64,000 nucleotides of DNA from Pseudoscleropodium purum (Eukaryota; Streptophyta; Bryopsida; Hypnales; Brachytheciaceae), in the NCBI GenBank assembly GCA_963969395.1, contig OZ017797.1:13206001-13270000 (forward strand), written 5' to 3'. Each line of letters opens with the position of its first letter. The first letter of the stretch is position 1. The notes beneath the pieces were generated by a model. It was not told where the DNA came from. It saw only the letters and a program-made list of their open reading frames with translations, and ran no database searches. A program made the translations under genes and the position numbers. Positions 45,306 through 58,300 of this stretch are shown here, piece after piece.

Positions 45306-48300
45306 ATTCTACAAAGCTCAAAGAAATATGAAACAACTTAGGTTAGATGCCAATCCCACTTGTCTTTCAAGAAAAATTTACTGAAAAATATTTCAAGAAG
45401 TTTCACCTCCCCAAAAATCAGTTCCAGCTCTTAAATGATCCATTTATGGACCTCCCACCTTAGTATTGTTGAAATTTGCATAAATAGGAGTCTGAATGTC
45501 TGGCTCGACCCTCCGAAAAATACCACTGGGCAATGGCACTCACTCATTTGGGTTCTGAAATAGCGGAGGTTCATTTCACTTTTTGTGTGATTTACACCCT
45601 GACTGCCTACCTGGGATTCCCAAAAACGGACTACCTGGCAGTGTTATTTTTTTTAAGGATTTGCCATGCTGCTCGTTGACTACCGTGGCTCATTTGCCGA
45701 CTTTTTTAAAATATTTTTGTAGTCACTTTTTGCACATATTGAATTCATCAAAAAGATTCAGTTAACTTACTTCAGCGGCGAAAGAATCTACAAAAGTAAC
45801 AACCTAGGATTAAAAAATGACCGATTTTATCATCCCCTGGGGAAACTCAGGAATTTTTTATTAGCCATGTATAATAAAATTTGGAAATTTTGAATTTAGA
45901 TTTGTAATCAAAGGTCTGGTCTCAAATTAGCTAGGTGAGATGTAGGAGATAAATTGATCAAGTATAAAATAGGGGATTTTTTTTACATACACAATTGGAA
46001 TAACTTTGGGAAGACAAGCAAGGGGGGCGGTTCACCCTAGCATGTAGACTTGGGTAATAGCTTAATAAGTACAATTTCTTTGATGAAATTAAGCAAGGCT
46101 GTCTTTTGTGGGTGGGTGATATGTGGTTGTTCTTGGATGTGTAGGGTTGTGATTGGCCATGGTATTTCCAAGGTCTACATAGCCCCCAAATAGGATCGTG
46201 GTTTACATTGCACATCCATATACCAATGTTTCTTTTTCTAGCAAAATTTCACCAACTTTGGTATTTTTAGTAACATGTCATTGTATTGAATTTGGAAGGA
46301 TGTTGACCTTTGGTATTAGCTCCTTTTTGTCACGGGTGGAAAAATTTCACCATAATGAAACACTGCTTTACATATATAGTTACATTAAAAAGTCTCTTTC
46401 TCCAAGTCCCTTTGTTTGCCATTGAGAAGTCTTCTTTTGGATATCACGACCTTTGGATTGATATAACATGTGAAGAGGGCAAGAAATGACCAATTTTTAT
46501 TAAAAATAGTGCTATTTAGTTAGGACTCTGAAATTTCTAACTTGACTACAATTCTCAAGGATTCAAAATTTGAGAAATTTTCTACTACATAAGAAAAAAA
46601 TATGCTCCATATTGTTGGACCTTCTAGGAGATCCATGACCTCTTATTCCATATTGTAAAACCATTTTCCAAGGACTTTTTGATTTCAACCAATTAAAACC
46701 TTCAAAACATTTTGCCCCTTCGCCTTAGGATCTAGTGTAAATTGAGTCTTAATATCAGCACAAACTATCTAATCTCTCATAGAACTACAAAAAATTCCAA
46801 TGCATAGAATTAAAATTGTCCTTATGATAAATTATATTCTCATATATTCCCTTTGTTCTAAAATAATAATTCTTGTTTTGTTGAAAACATATTATACCAA
46901 TTTCATTGATAGTGTTATGAGAAACATAAATTCAAAAGGTCCAAATTTTAAATTATTAGAATCAATGAAAAACATTGCATGTGTTCATTGCAATTTGAAA
47001 AACAGAATATAAAATGATTGCCTCCAAACAACCCATTTAAAATAATCTCAAAAAAACATGAGGTCCAATTAGGACATTTATTTTGGAATAGGAGTACTAG
47101 AATAAATATTCATGTATTAGTTGAATTTTTTTTGTGTATGGGTTAAAAATATCCCTTTAATTATTGGGTTCTCCTATACATATGTTTAAACTATGCCATG
47201 CTTAAAAGCCCTTCTATGCATAGGATTACAATCACTTTTGTTGTTAATTCCTAAGCATAAATCTTGAAATTGCTATATCTTCTTTGCAAAAAAGATATGA
47301 ATCATGAGGCACAAAAGCTTGGTAATGTCACATTGCCTAGGCAGTGGCTTGAAAAAATATTTTTCTCTAATTGAAGCATTGTTCTTCAAGCACATATATT
47401 GCCTTCTTCCCCCATCCACACACCTATAATTTTTTATATGCCACCCCAATACCAATGAATATTAAAATACTACAATTACATATTCTAGAAAGTGTATAAT
47501 ATTTGATTTACAACCCTAAATAAAGTATTCTTTTTGGCGTTTCTTTAAAATTTTGACACAAGATACTTTATAGGCTAAGAAGCAATATGCACAAGTTGTG
47601 AGAAATATTTGACATTTGAATCTTTGTACCTCAGTGGGTAAAATCATAAAATTACTACAAAATCAGCAAATTAATTAGTAGAGAGATACCTTAACTCAAA
47701 GAAAATTATATTCTACCAAACATATGATTTTTTTTCACTATTTTGAGATTTTTTTAGTTTTGAATTTTTCTCCAATCTCTTCTTTCAAGATTACAAGTTT
47801 TTGAGCCAAATGTGAATTCAAATTTCTAAATTTCTATAATAAATTTTAGTGTTTTCTCAAGGTGAAAATATTGAGACTCGTGCAGTAAATGCTAAGGTGC
47901 GATTTTGAGCTCCAGCTCCGCTTCCAGCATAAGTTTGGGGTTGTGTGAGGTTACAGGAACCACATGTCTAAATTTGGAACAAAAAATCCGGTGTAATTTC
48001 ATCATCTACGACATAACTCTATTAGTTTTGTATAAATTCAATTGAATGTAGTAACTAGTAAGGTAGGGACACCCAAAAGCACCACTGTTTTTTACTAATG
48101 CATAGTTAGTATTATTAAACTAAACAAATTTTCAAGTTGGCAAATGAAAGGAGGTTTTAACGCCAAAAGAATGCAACATTTGGATATTGTATAAAAAAAT
48201 TATGTAGGATCAATTTTTTTTTGGTAGATGTTCTAAAATCATTTCTTCAACATAGGTACATATTGATTTTGAAGATGTACTCTCAATGATGATGGTGTTT

Positions 48301-48369
48301 TAAGAAAAGGTATGATTGGTGGTGTGTCCACCTTTTAGTTAATATTGAATTATGGGTTGTTGATATAAG
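45306..48369. other. AT-rich spacer
   Basis: The first 120 bases are the reversed copy of 34180-34290. The interval 45480-45780 has higher GC but its frames carry no recognisable motif. An AAGGTAGGGACACCC word occurs at 48061. Nothing else is recognised. Confidence 0.45.
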
Positions 48370-48847
48370 GACATCTTTAGTGTACAACCTCAATCCATTG
48401 CTCAATGCACTCCTCTTTAAATTGCTAATTTTTGACTAGTTTATAATTAGAACTTCAAATTTTTACCATTGGAAGGGCATCCAAAGTACTTTGAATAGAT
48501 ACAAAAATTCAAATTAGACATTTGACAATGAAAATAATTTGCTTTAAAAGCTAGCTAAAATAGAAAAGTTGGCAAATCATGGTTACCAAAGTATGTCAGT
48601 AACCATGTATAGAAGAACGTACTTTGGTAACCATGATTTGCCAACATCATTTTAGCAAGCTTTTGAAGCAAATTATTTTCATTGTCAAATGTTTGAATTG
48701 AGTTTTTTTTGCACCTATTTAAAGTACTTTGGGATGCGCTTATAATAATATCAAGGTCAAGTTCTAATTATAAATTGATGGAAAGTTAGCAATTTATAGA
48801 GGAGTCTATTGAAAAGTGGTTTGAGGTTGTGCATTGTGGATGTTCTA
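48370..48847. mobile_element. Long foldback element, about 230-bp arms
   Basis: The left arm (48370-48594) and right arm (48619-48847) pair over almost their full length around a loop of about 24 bases. The stem next to the loop is nearly perfect: GTTGGCAAATCATGG, then TTACCAAAGTA, on the left and its complement on the right. Outer landmarks are TACAACCTCAA, TTTATAATTAGAACTT and CATTTGACAATGAAAATAAT in mirror order. A transcript would form a long double-stranded hairpin. Confidence 0.75.
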
Positions 48848-49464
48848 CCTAGAAAAAAAATTCATAATCACTACAAAATAGTGTCAATATTGGTTCTAGG
48901 GTTGTCATTTTGAATTGGCTAATATTAGGAAAAACAACAATTTATTCCAGATTTTTTGAAGTTCATGGTGAATTTAACATTATTAGGTTACCTCTAAAAC
49001 ACTTGACTCATCTCTTGATTTGAAGTTTGTAAATACATATTATAGAGAATAACTTTGAAAAATACTTTGCTATAGATTTGTAAAGAGAAGTTGTTAGATT
49101 TTCAATTGCTTCACCAATACTAGTAAACATTGTTTGATATTAAAAATTGAAAATTCTTTCTATACATCCTTGATATTTGACAATTTAAAAAATAAATTTT
49201 GTTGCAATGGATTGTAATTGTAAAACCCAAGTATGATTATTCACGAAAAAATTTTAAAAATAAAATTTGTAGGATTCAATTTGTTCCTTTTTAACGAAGG
49301 TATATTGTTTTGGTGTAATTTGGTCATCCCCAGTAGACTTTAATGGGAATCAAAATGAATGGGCCTTTAATGCAAGACATCCTAAACAAGGTTGCACTAA
49401 TAGAATATTGGGCTTGTAAGATTGAGCCTTAAGATAAACTCTAGAAAAAACACGCAACTCACCC
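48848..49464. other. AT-rich spacer, nothing recognised
   Basis: No frame or repeat boundary could be supported. Confidence 0.45.
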
Positions 49465-50778
49465 TTAACCCCTAAATGATTTTGACTATGTTTTCACCAA
49501 TACTACTTCCAAACTGTCATTTCTAGTACATGTACCAAATTTTAGAAAAAAAAAATTTTAGACACATGTAACCGTAGAATCTTGTAGTAAGCTTGTTTGA
49601 AAAAATATGGAAAAAATTTCAGAAATTTCCACCATATAGATTGCAAGATATTAGCATTTGAAGTGACAAATTTCCTTTTTGGAGCCCTACGAAAATCCAG
49701 ACAGCTACACTTCAAAAGGTCACATTTGTATGAAAAAATGTCCAAAATGGTGGCTATTCTTTGAATTCATTTTTCAAGTGTGTCGGCTACATGCTTGAAA
49801 AATTTCAAATCATTTGGAATCATACAACATATAGGAAAAAAATAGTAAGTAGAAAGGAGTAGAGAATGATTCAAAATACTAAATTGTTAATAATTTATTT
49901 ATGGAATTGAAAAATGCCAATTCCAATAGTTGTAATGTTGTAATAAACAATCTAACATATAAGTACCTATTTCGGACAGGCCCCTTGTAATTGCGTCATA
50001 GACTAACCTATTGTGGACAATAGTTGAATGCAATGGTCATTGAAAAATATTCTTGGTTTGTACTTTCTCGTCCATTCATCTCTCTTCTTTCTTAGCTTAG
50101 GGAAAAGTGCCAAAGCTAACTACAATAGGTGAGTCTATGAAACAGGAATGGGTCGGGGAGCAAAATCTACTTTTAAATTCAATAAAATATTCAATTTTGG
50201 TGAAAAAATTTCACAACCTTATTTTTGCACATACTGAAGTGAGTTCCCCATGACTTTCCTACATTATCCAATCTGAAATGCTTAAGTTATCCGAAATAGG
50301 TACTTCTACGTTACATCTAATGTTTTCATTTTTTTTCTCCAAAATATTGAAAATTGAGCTAAATAAAGGACTTCAAAGTTTGTCTTAGAATAGAGATTCA
50401 ATAATGACCCACAAACTCCCCAAAACCAAAATTCCTCACAACTTTTGACTCATTGATCAAAATGTAATGATTCAAAGCTTTCCAAGTAAATATACATCTA
50501 AAGAACCAGTTTCAAATTTTAATTTCTTAAAAAATGATTTTTAAAGAAGTTTTTTTTGTTGCCTGGGCTACCCATCAAGCAATGAAAAGTACATATCATA
50601 CAATAACTTTTTGACCATGTAGTCAAAAGTTATGAAAATTGTTGGGCCTTAAAACTACTCCTCTGACACATGTCATTTTAAAATTATCAAAAAATAAAAA
50701 TAAAAACTCCATTCATAGTGAGCTGTTCAAAATTTCTATGTTGCCAAAAAATATGCAATTTGGGCATTTAGGAGTTAA
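49465..50778 (+). mobile_element. TTAA family 1, copy D, with a nested MITE
   Basis: TTAA at 49465-49468 followed by CCCCTAAATG; the right end is GGGCATTTAGGAG then TTAA at 50775-50778. The body matches copies A-C. It is longer because a separate element (49957-50310) has inserted; without it the length is about 950 bp. Confidence 0.65.
49957..50310. mobile_element. MITE nested in family 1 copy D
   Basis: The left end AAGTACCTATTTCGGA and right end TCCGAAATAGGTACTT are perfect 16-bp inverted repeats, set a few bases inside the boundaries. The uninterrupted copies A and B show the pre-insertion sequence (CAATCTTCACCTAATG in A). Here the flanks read CAATCTAACAT and TTACATCTAATG, so ACAT or a slightly longer word seems duplicated. 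Nonautonomous, 354 bp, no frame. Confidence 0.7.
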
Positions 50779-50919
50779 ATAACATTCAAGAATGTTGAAG
50801 ATGTGTTTGCACTTGGTGTTAGTACTTGATGTTAGGGGTGATGTTCGATGTGAATTGAGTCTAGAAATAAATCAAACTTCATCCCTAAGCCGCCCTCGGT
50901 AACACCACTCTCAGTGATC

Positions 50920-51180
50920 ATTAGAGGGCTACAAGTTCTCTTGGATGCCAGCGTTGGGGAAACAGTCTTGTAGTTGTTGCCTGACATGGCATGGCGACTG
51001 CCATGTCACCAAAAAAAAAATTCAAATTTTTTTTTTCTGCTTTTTTTTTCATTCTAAGTTAAATTTTTTTTATTTTTTCAAAAAGAACAAAACTAACAAC
51101 AGGAATAGCAGGAACAGGGTCCGGGGAACACGCTTGAAACGGCCCTCCCGACCCCCCAGATTTCCTCTAATGACTGGGGT
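50920..51180 (+). repeat. Dispersed MITE-like repeat (relative of 8850 and 39890)
   Basis: GAGGGCT, TTGCCTGACATGGCATGGC, GCCATGTCACCAAAA, an AT-rich centre, GAAACGGCCCTCC and TTTCCTCTAATG. The ends are GC-rich, as in the 39890 copy. Confidence 0.6.
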
Positions 51181-51181
51181 A

Positions 51182-51499
51182 TCACTTAACTGAATTTAGA
51201 GCTGGTTGAAGTAATTCTACTAAATTATCATGAGTGGCCCACAGTGAGTTAACTGAAGAGAAAAAGTGTATTGGCAAACAGTATTTGCTTGCATTAAGCT
51301 TCTGTACAGTGAGACTGATGTCCAGCTTTTGCAAAGAGACTATTGATAGACTGTATTTGAGTCTGCTGCCTCCTTTAAGGTAAGGTAGTGGGGAAAAAAG
51401 CTGCCCATTGCCATGAAAGACTGCAGCAACAGGGTTAAAATGAACCAACAAAACTGCGTCATCCCCCCCTTGAGAACAAGACAAGAAGGCCACGATCAC
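51182..51499 (-). other. Unidentified 105-residue open frame, possible gene fragment
   Basis: A minus-strand frame in a locally GC-richer stretch (51180-51500) reads like protein (VHFNPVAAVFHGNGQLF, LSIVSLQKLDISLTVQKL). I recognise no family and see no splice partners. It may be a fragment of a gene or simply chance. Confidence 0.15.
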
Positions 51500-54361
51500 A
51501 AGCTTCTCACTCTGGTTGCTTAATTAAGATTTTGGGAGCACAGGATGACAGGAGTTGCTTCCTTCCTTCCTGCAGTGCAAAACTTCATGAGGAAAAAACA
51601 ACTTTTTGAGGCTTATTATGAACGGATTGCCTTGGTTTAAAGTTGTCACTTTAAAAAAAAAGAATTAAAAAATAAATGGTTATGGTGGGTAACTTTTCAA
51701 AAATTAAAGGAATGATATGAACTGAGTGCTTTGGGAGCACTCCCCCAATTCCCCACGTGCTTCATCATTTCTCAAGTGGGCCCTCAAGACATCCGGTTTG
51801 GATGAATGCAATGCTAACAATCTTGAGTGGTGAACTAAGAGAATGAATGATTTTCATCCAATTTGGGTGTGCAGCTTTGCTAACCCCTTAGAGCAAACTT
51901 CCATGCTATGTCTGGATTGAGAAAAGAGTATTAGAGATTTCCATAAATGGATTTGTCTTTGCCAAGTTTTATGATATCTGGGCAACCAAATTGAAAAATG
52001 GGTTGTAGGTCCATTCATTGGTTCTTGCTCTTAGAGATGGTTATTTTGTTGTTTGGAATAAGATGCCCCTTCCTCTTTGTCCACCTTTTTTTTTTTTTTG
52101 TCTGTGCTCATTTCTCTTCATTGTCCAGTCATTAAGCTTGGTTGTTGTGTATTTTTTTATTTTAATGCAATGGTTCTTCCATTTGTTATAAAAAAGAAAG
52201 GAAGAAAAGAAATGGACTAATCTACAACGCTGCCTTGATTGTGGTATAAGTGCTAATTGCAAAGAAACTAATGTTGTAAAAATTTTTGCATAAATTTCCC
52301 TTGGATGCAAAGAAAGCATTTATCACCACTGACATGTCTCGAAAAAGAATTAGCTACAAGTTCACCAAATTGGAGCTTGCAATGGGATGTACTTTAGTCA
52401 AGGGGAGGCAGTGTGTTTCTAGGTTTGCTAGAAATGAAAAAATTTGCCCTCCCCATCTTAAGAATAAATGAAGAACCAAGTAAAGTGGACCAACTCATAG
52501 CTGCCATTTGCCTATTACCAACCATCCTACTTTTGGCCCCATTACCACTACAAAACTCATCCAAATCCATTTAGTTTTATAACAAAATCAAGGCATTAAT
52601 TTCAACTTGGGTAACTTGTCAATCTTTGATTGGTGAATATTTAAGTATTAATAGATACAATACAAGGTAGTTATGGATTGTTAATAGGGTGTTTAAGACT
52701 CTACACTATGGATAGACTTTGTGATTACACACTTTGTAATTTCAAGGTAGGACACTTAAAAAATTCACATAAATTACAAATTTAATCGTAAAATTATAAT
52801 TCTACTTGGATTTTATTTGTGAAACAAATGTACACATTTGAAAAATATGTGTCTCCCTTGGAGTTGGCTTTAAGATATTCAGATTGCAAATTAGGGTGGT
52901 AATAGGTTGGTCTACCATACTCCTCCCCCAAACACTTCCACATAATTTCCTTTTTAAATAGTAACCGGTAAAACCATTAAAAAGCAAGGAAGAAAACAAT
53001 CAGTTAGACTTGAAAGGCCTATTTAGACTCGGTGGGAGGTTGAGAGTCAAATGCCACCTGGGACGGTGGAGGCTTTAAGAACAAAAGATATCAACACTTC
53101 CATATAATTTACAAATTGTTCCATAAACAAACTGCAATCTCACTCAAAGTGAGATGTATAATTTCTAATACTACAACTTTATATATGAGACAAAATGAAA
53201 TGTAGTCAAATCTCTCCAAATGAAAATTTCTTACTTGCATAAATAATTGTAGTTCTTTATTTGCATACTCCTTACGTACATAAAGTTTGTTTTGGCAACC
53301 ACCAATAATGCTATTTGTGTTGTCAAGTTGGGAGTATTAATTGATTTTTTTTAGATGAGCCATGAATCAAACACAATTATTGTACACCATGAATATATTG
53401 AAATAATTGACTTTTGGCACTTGAGCTTCTTTATATGCATATAGCTAAAAACTAAGCTTATTCTTCATTGTTTCCTTATCATAAGAGAATTCAAGTGTAT
53501 AAATAACCAATCGTTTTTGTTTTGCCAATTGTATAGACACTTAAGCACCCTAGGTGACCAAAAGTGTTTCTGCATACCTTATACAAAGGTCATATTCGGC
53601 AAAAATTAAATCATTTTTGTAAAAAAGAAGTATCACTTGTCATATCATGAATGGTGTGAGGTGACATGGACCTCTATGAATTTGATGTGAAAATTCAATT
53701 TTGGCACTTGAGTATTGTAATTTAAAGTATTGTAACTTCTGCATCCCAAGTCTAAATTCAATCAAACTTGTTGAAAAATTTGCACCCTCTTTTCTAGTTT
53801 GTGGTAAGAATTTCAGATTAATCCAATATGTACTAATTTTTTGGAAGACATTCAAAGTTCATGGATTCAATTTTAATTCATCCAATGTTAGTTTTCAATA
53901 AATAAAAAAACAGTTGAATGAGATTTGCCTTGAAATCTAGTTATAGTGGTAAAGTTTTTATATCAATCCAAGTTATTTTGAATGTTTGGGAACCATTCAA
54001 AGTTCAAAATTTAGACATTTTTGGATTACAATGAACTTTGGCAACATATTTCTCCTTTACATGATATTTGTTTCCAATAGTTTTTTTTGAGAAAATTGCG
54101 CATACTAGTCTAGTTTGTGTGGATAAAATTTCATATCAATCCAATAAGTTATGTGTTTGAGAAGCATTTTAGTTGAAGGGAATTCAATCTAAAATGTTTT
54201 TTTTACCATTTCAAAGCCATTTTGTAGATATGATGAGTCATTTGAATGATATTTTCTATTACTAATGTATTTTTATATTGAAAAACTATATAGTCTTAAA
54301 TTTTTCAATTGGGTAGGTTTAAAAATCTAATTTCACCTCTAATGTGTTGCTAGGAAAATTT
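51500..54361. other. AT-rich spacer, nothing recognised
   Basis: Some intervals (51880-52200, 52900-53080) have moderate GC but no frame with motifs. A T-run lies at 52088-52100. Confidence 0.4.
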
Positions 54362-54608
54362 CATGGTTGTCATAGTGGACAGACGTCTGGTTCGCCCGTC
54401 CGTTAGAGGTCCCGCCCGTTCGATACAATCAACACATAGTTGACTTTCTGATAACGGAAAAATAGGCCACGTGGATACCATGTGGATTAAGGAACATGCT
54501 GGGCGCAGACGAGATTCTTTTTTGAAATGAAAGTTACAAAATTAAAGCTGTCCAGACCATCCGTCCATCCCATCTGATGACCCTAACTCGCCCGTTATGA
54601 CAACCATG
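54362..54608. mobile_element. CpG-rich MITE, copy 1
   Basis: The termini CATGGTTGTCATA and TATGACAACCATG are perfect 13-bp inverted repeats. Inside are GTCTGGTTCGCCCGTCCG, GAGGTCCCGCCC, GGCCACGTGGAT and GGGCGCAGACGAGA, much GC-richer than the flanks. A second copy lies 700 bases downstream. No frame; target duplication not clear. Confidence 0.75.
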
Positions 54609-54784
54609 CATGCTAGAGATCTTATAGGAAAAGAAAACACAACAACATCATTTATGGAGTGAAAGATTATAATGTTTGCCCATGACAGTGTTAAAATTGC
54701 AAAAATGATGTGAAGTCTTTCAATCTTCTTTTCACAAGTCAAATCTAAAAAGTTGGTGACCAAAAAGATATGAGGTTAAAGACT

Positions 54785-55077
54785 TAACATGTATAACCCC
54801 AATCAATTTATGGCTTCTTAAAATCTACTTTATAATTTTTTTACATGAATTTTGAATGTGATTTTTTCTCCAAGATCTAGTGTATTTGAGGCTCATTTCC
54901 AAAAGCTTTCAACACTACTGGAAGTAAAGAGATTGCAATAGATATCCTTGCACAAATCTTGAATAGAAAAATCACAATCATTTATTTTCAAGATCAGATA
55001 TCTGACACTAAAACTAGACTTTGAGAACTTTCCAAGAATATAAACTACTAAAAATAGCAAGTTGGTTAGGTTTTATT
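54785..55077 (+). repeat. Dispersed repeat, copy of 43730-43990
   Basis: See the entry at 43730 for the shared landmarks. The MITE at 55078 sits at its right side. Confidence 0.55.
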
Positions 55078-55358
55078 CATGGTTGTCATAGTGGACGGAC
55101 GTCCGGTTTGCCCGTCCGTTAGAGGTCCCGCCCATTCGATACAGTCAACACATAGTTGACTTTCTGATAATGGAAAAATAGGCCACGTGGATGCCGTGTG
55201 GATTAAAGAACATGTTGGGTGCGGACGAGATCGTCAGGGCGTGGACAAGATCGAACATGCTGGGCGCGGACGAGATCGTCAGGTTACAAAATTAAAGCCG
55301 TCCGAACCGTCCGTCCGTCTGGTCCGATGACCCTAACTCGCTCGTTATGACAACCATG
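55078..55358. mobile_element. CpG-rich MITE, copy 2, with an internal duplication
   Basis: Same 13-bp termini and same body as copy 1, in the same orientation (GGACGTCCGGTTTGCCCGTC). It is 34 bp longer because the segment GAACATG(T/C)TGGG(T/C)GCGGACGAGATCGTCAGG, quoted in two parts as GAACATGTTGGG and GCGGACGAGATCGTCAGG, is present twice near 55209-55285. Confidence 0.75.
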
Positions 55359-58300
55359 GAAAATTTCAGCATTGTTTTTCAACACTAAAACATTATGATC
55401 TTTCAATTTATGTGGCCATATGACTGTAAATTTGATTTACATCATCTACAACGTGTACACTATAAGATTATATAGTTGAAATTTCTATATGTTAGTGACA
55501 TTTAAACCTATAACACTTCAAAAGCAATAATGTTTGTAAACTCTATAATGCTCGGGGCACTTTGGGGGGTAATTCCCAAAGAGGATGTTATACTTTTGTC
55601 TTAGTGATGTAGAATGACTTTTGCTTACATGTAAATTTGTGTATTTTACAAATTTTGGATTAGGATTAGAATTTTTGTTCAGTTACAATGAATTAGAGTT
55701 GTTCTACCAATTTATTGTTATACTCCCTAACAACACAATTGTGCAAAAACTAAAATACAATGCAACTAAGAAAAAGAAAAAGAAAAGTGCATAAATTATG
55801 ACATATATTTTGGACTTCTCCCTCTTTGTGTTGGCCAATAAATGAGATCCCTTTTTGGAAGACCTAAACATTTATAGGATTGGAAAAAGGAATTTTTCTC
55901 AACAATGTGTGTTGAAGGAGGATAATTACCAATTCATAAATTACTCTATTAGTATAATAAGTTCGTTCCAAGGGAGACGGTCAAGTAGGAAATCAATACT
56001 AATAGGTTTAACCGCTAAAATAGGAAATACAAACCCAAATAGAAGACCATGATCCAAATCAATTTGATTCACTTGCAACATCCAAAGTTAATAAATGTTA
56101 CAATAGAAATCATAGGCCAACTTGGATAAGTTATCCATAGCACTACAAAGACACTTGATCTTCCAAATTGAATATGCAAATTTCTATATAACACACATTT
56201 CAATTTGGAAACTAAACATGTTTTACTATTACTCAGTACACTAGACAAATATCATTCATTTAATTTCTATCTTCAATCAAGTACATAATCAATCCTTAAT
56301 ATCACACCCAATTGCTTCACATGACATCATATTAATGCAATTTGGTGACAAATGACCATTACAATTAAACCTTGGTCTTCACAAATTGTTTTTTCAACAC
56401 TTCTAGTGCATTAACTATATACTAACACCAACTTGAACTTGCTCATCCGAAAGATTTCCCTCTCCTAATCTCCATGTTGCTTATAATTTGCACTCCACAT
56501 TTACACTCTATCTTGATTTTACATTCTCAGCACAAACTATAATTCTTCCACTCGTAACTCCGTACTAATTCCACTATTCCTTTGATCATCACATCCACTT
56601 TCTCGAATTTGGCATTTTGCACTCAATCACTGCATCACCACTCCATCTCATTGAATCTCCAACAATTAGGCTCAAACATAACATCATGCTCATTCAAACT
56701 TCTACAAACTCATCCCCACTCAAACACAAATACAAACACAAGAACACAAACACAAAAAACAAAAATTACATAGCTAGCTTGGGTAGGGACTCTCACTAAG
56801 CTCTCTCAAAGTGGGTAAAGAAAAATTAAAGAAAAATAGGACTTAATAGGCCTTGCATTGACAGCTGCCAACTTGGAGAAGATGACAAACTACCCAAAAC
56901 TACCAAATTGGAATTTGCACAACTACTTAGTACACGTCATTGGATTCGGACTTGAAATTGACCACATAGAAAATGGAATCCTTCACTTTCATCCTACATT
57001 CAAAATCACATGCCTTCCTACTTGGAATCTCTACAAGCCACTAATCTCGACCTCCAAATTGGTTAAGTATACACTCAAAAACACCAACTTGAATCAAAAA
57101 TATTAAAAAACATATTACCAATACTAATGGAAAACAAACAAAATCACTTAAAAATGCACAAAATTAATAATCCAACTAGGAATCTACAATGTGACTTGAT
57201 AAAACATTTATTCGGACAAAGTGATCATGCTTACATTGACCAGATGGACATTTTTATTCATTCACTAATTTCACAAATTAAGTATTTTGTTACAATACAA
57301 AAGTCAAAGGAATGAGTTTTAAAGGTATTTAAGCAAAGTAAATAGTTGGATGTTGTTATCAATTTCAAAAACTTAGGTAGTTATTTGTTTTGAGATGCAT
57401 ATATTTTAAAACTATTGTCTTTTATGATGTTCTTCAAATGAGAATTTATGATAAGATTAAATTTTTTTTATATTAAATATAGAACATATCATATTAGAAG
57501 TTAAAAATGGCCATTCATGTATTTCTGAAATATTTTAAAAATTAAAATTTACATTTATAGATAACTTCAGTAAAAATTGGTATGAATTGGTGTTCATTTT
57601 GTCCATTTAGCTCAAATTCACGAAGATTCAAAAGAAACATCAAAATTGTTCACTTTAAAAATTTTATTTTTATTTATAAAATATTAAAACTTCTTGAAAT
57701 TTTATATAAATTTCCTTAAATAGGAAATGTTTAATATAAAGAATGCATTGAATGACTTGAAAAACGACATGGCATTCTCCTTTTGAATACTCATACTATC
57801 ATTAAGTCATGCTTCAATCAAATTTTTCAAAAAAATTCTTTATAATGAAGGTATTTGGATCCACTACAATTAAGAGTGCCTTTGATTGTACAAAATTGCA
57901 GGCATGAATGTAGGAAAATTCAGGTATGCATCTTACTTTTCCAATATATTTGTTAATGAGTATTACTAGGATGGTAGGGACTTATTATGTATGTCCTTTG
58001 GTTTTGTTCGAAAGTACATTAGAATAAGGTACAACAATGACATGTCAAAGCCTTTGATTGTTCTATTGTGAATAATAGATCAAATCATGTACAATCCCCA
58101 TACAAATCATATGACAATGATAAAATGTCCTAGTGTCTTATTGGTTATTACAACTTCATTCTAGATTAGCTTTTATTGTACAAGTTGTGTAAAAGCCACT
58201 TACGTGAACAAACTCTTTTTACAAATGTTTATGTATTGTTTAGTATTTCAAGTGATTGAAGGCCCATCTAGTGATTTTTACTATATTTGTACCGCATACA

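Noticed and set aside
54400..54425. GTTCGATAC word resembling a tRNA B box
   Set aside because: No A box or cloverleaf around it; it is part of the CpG-rich MITE.
54542..54763. 73-residue minus-strand frame
   Set aside because: Its end is MITE sequence and the rest is spacer; no protein-like pattern.
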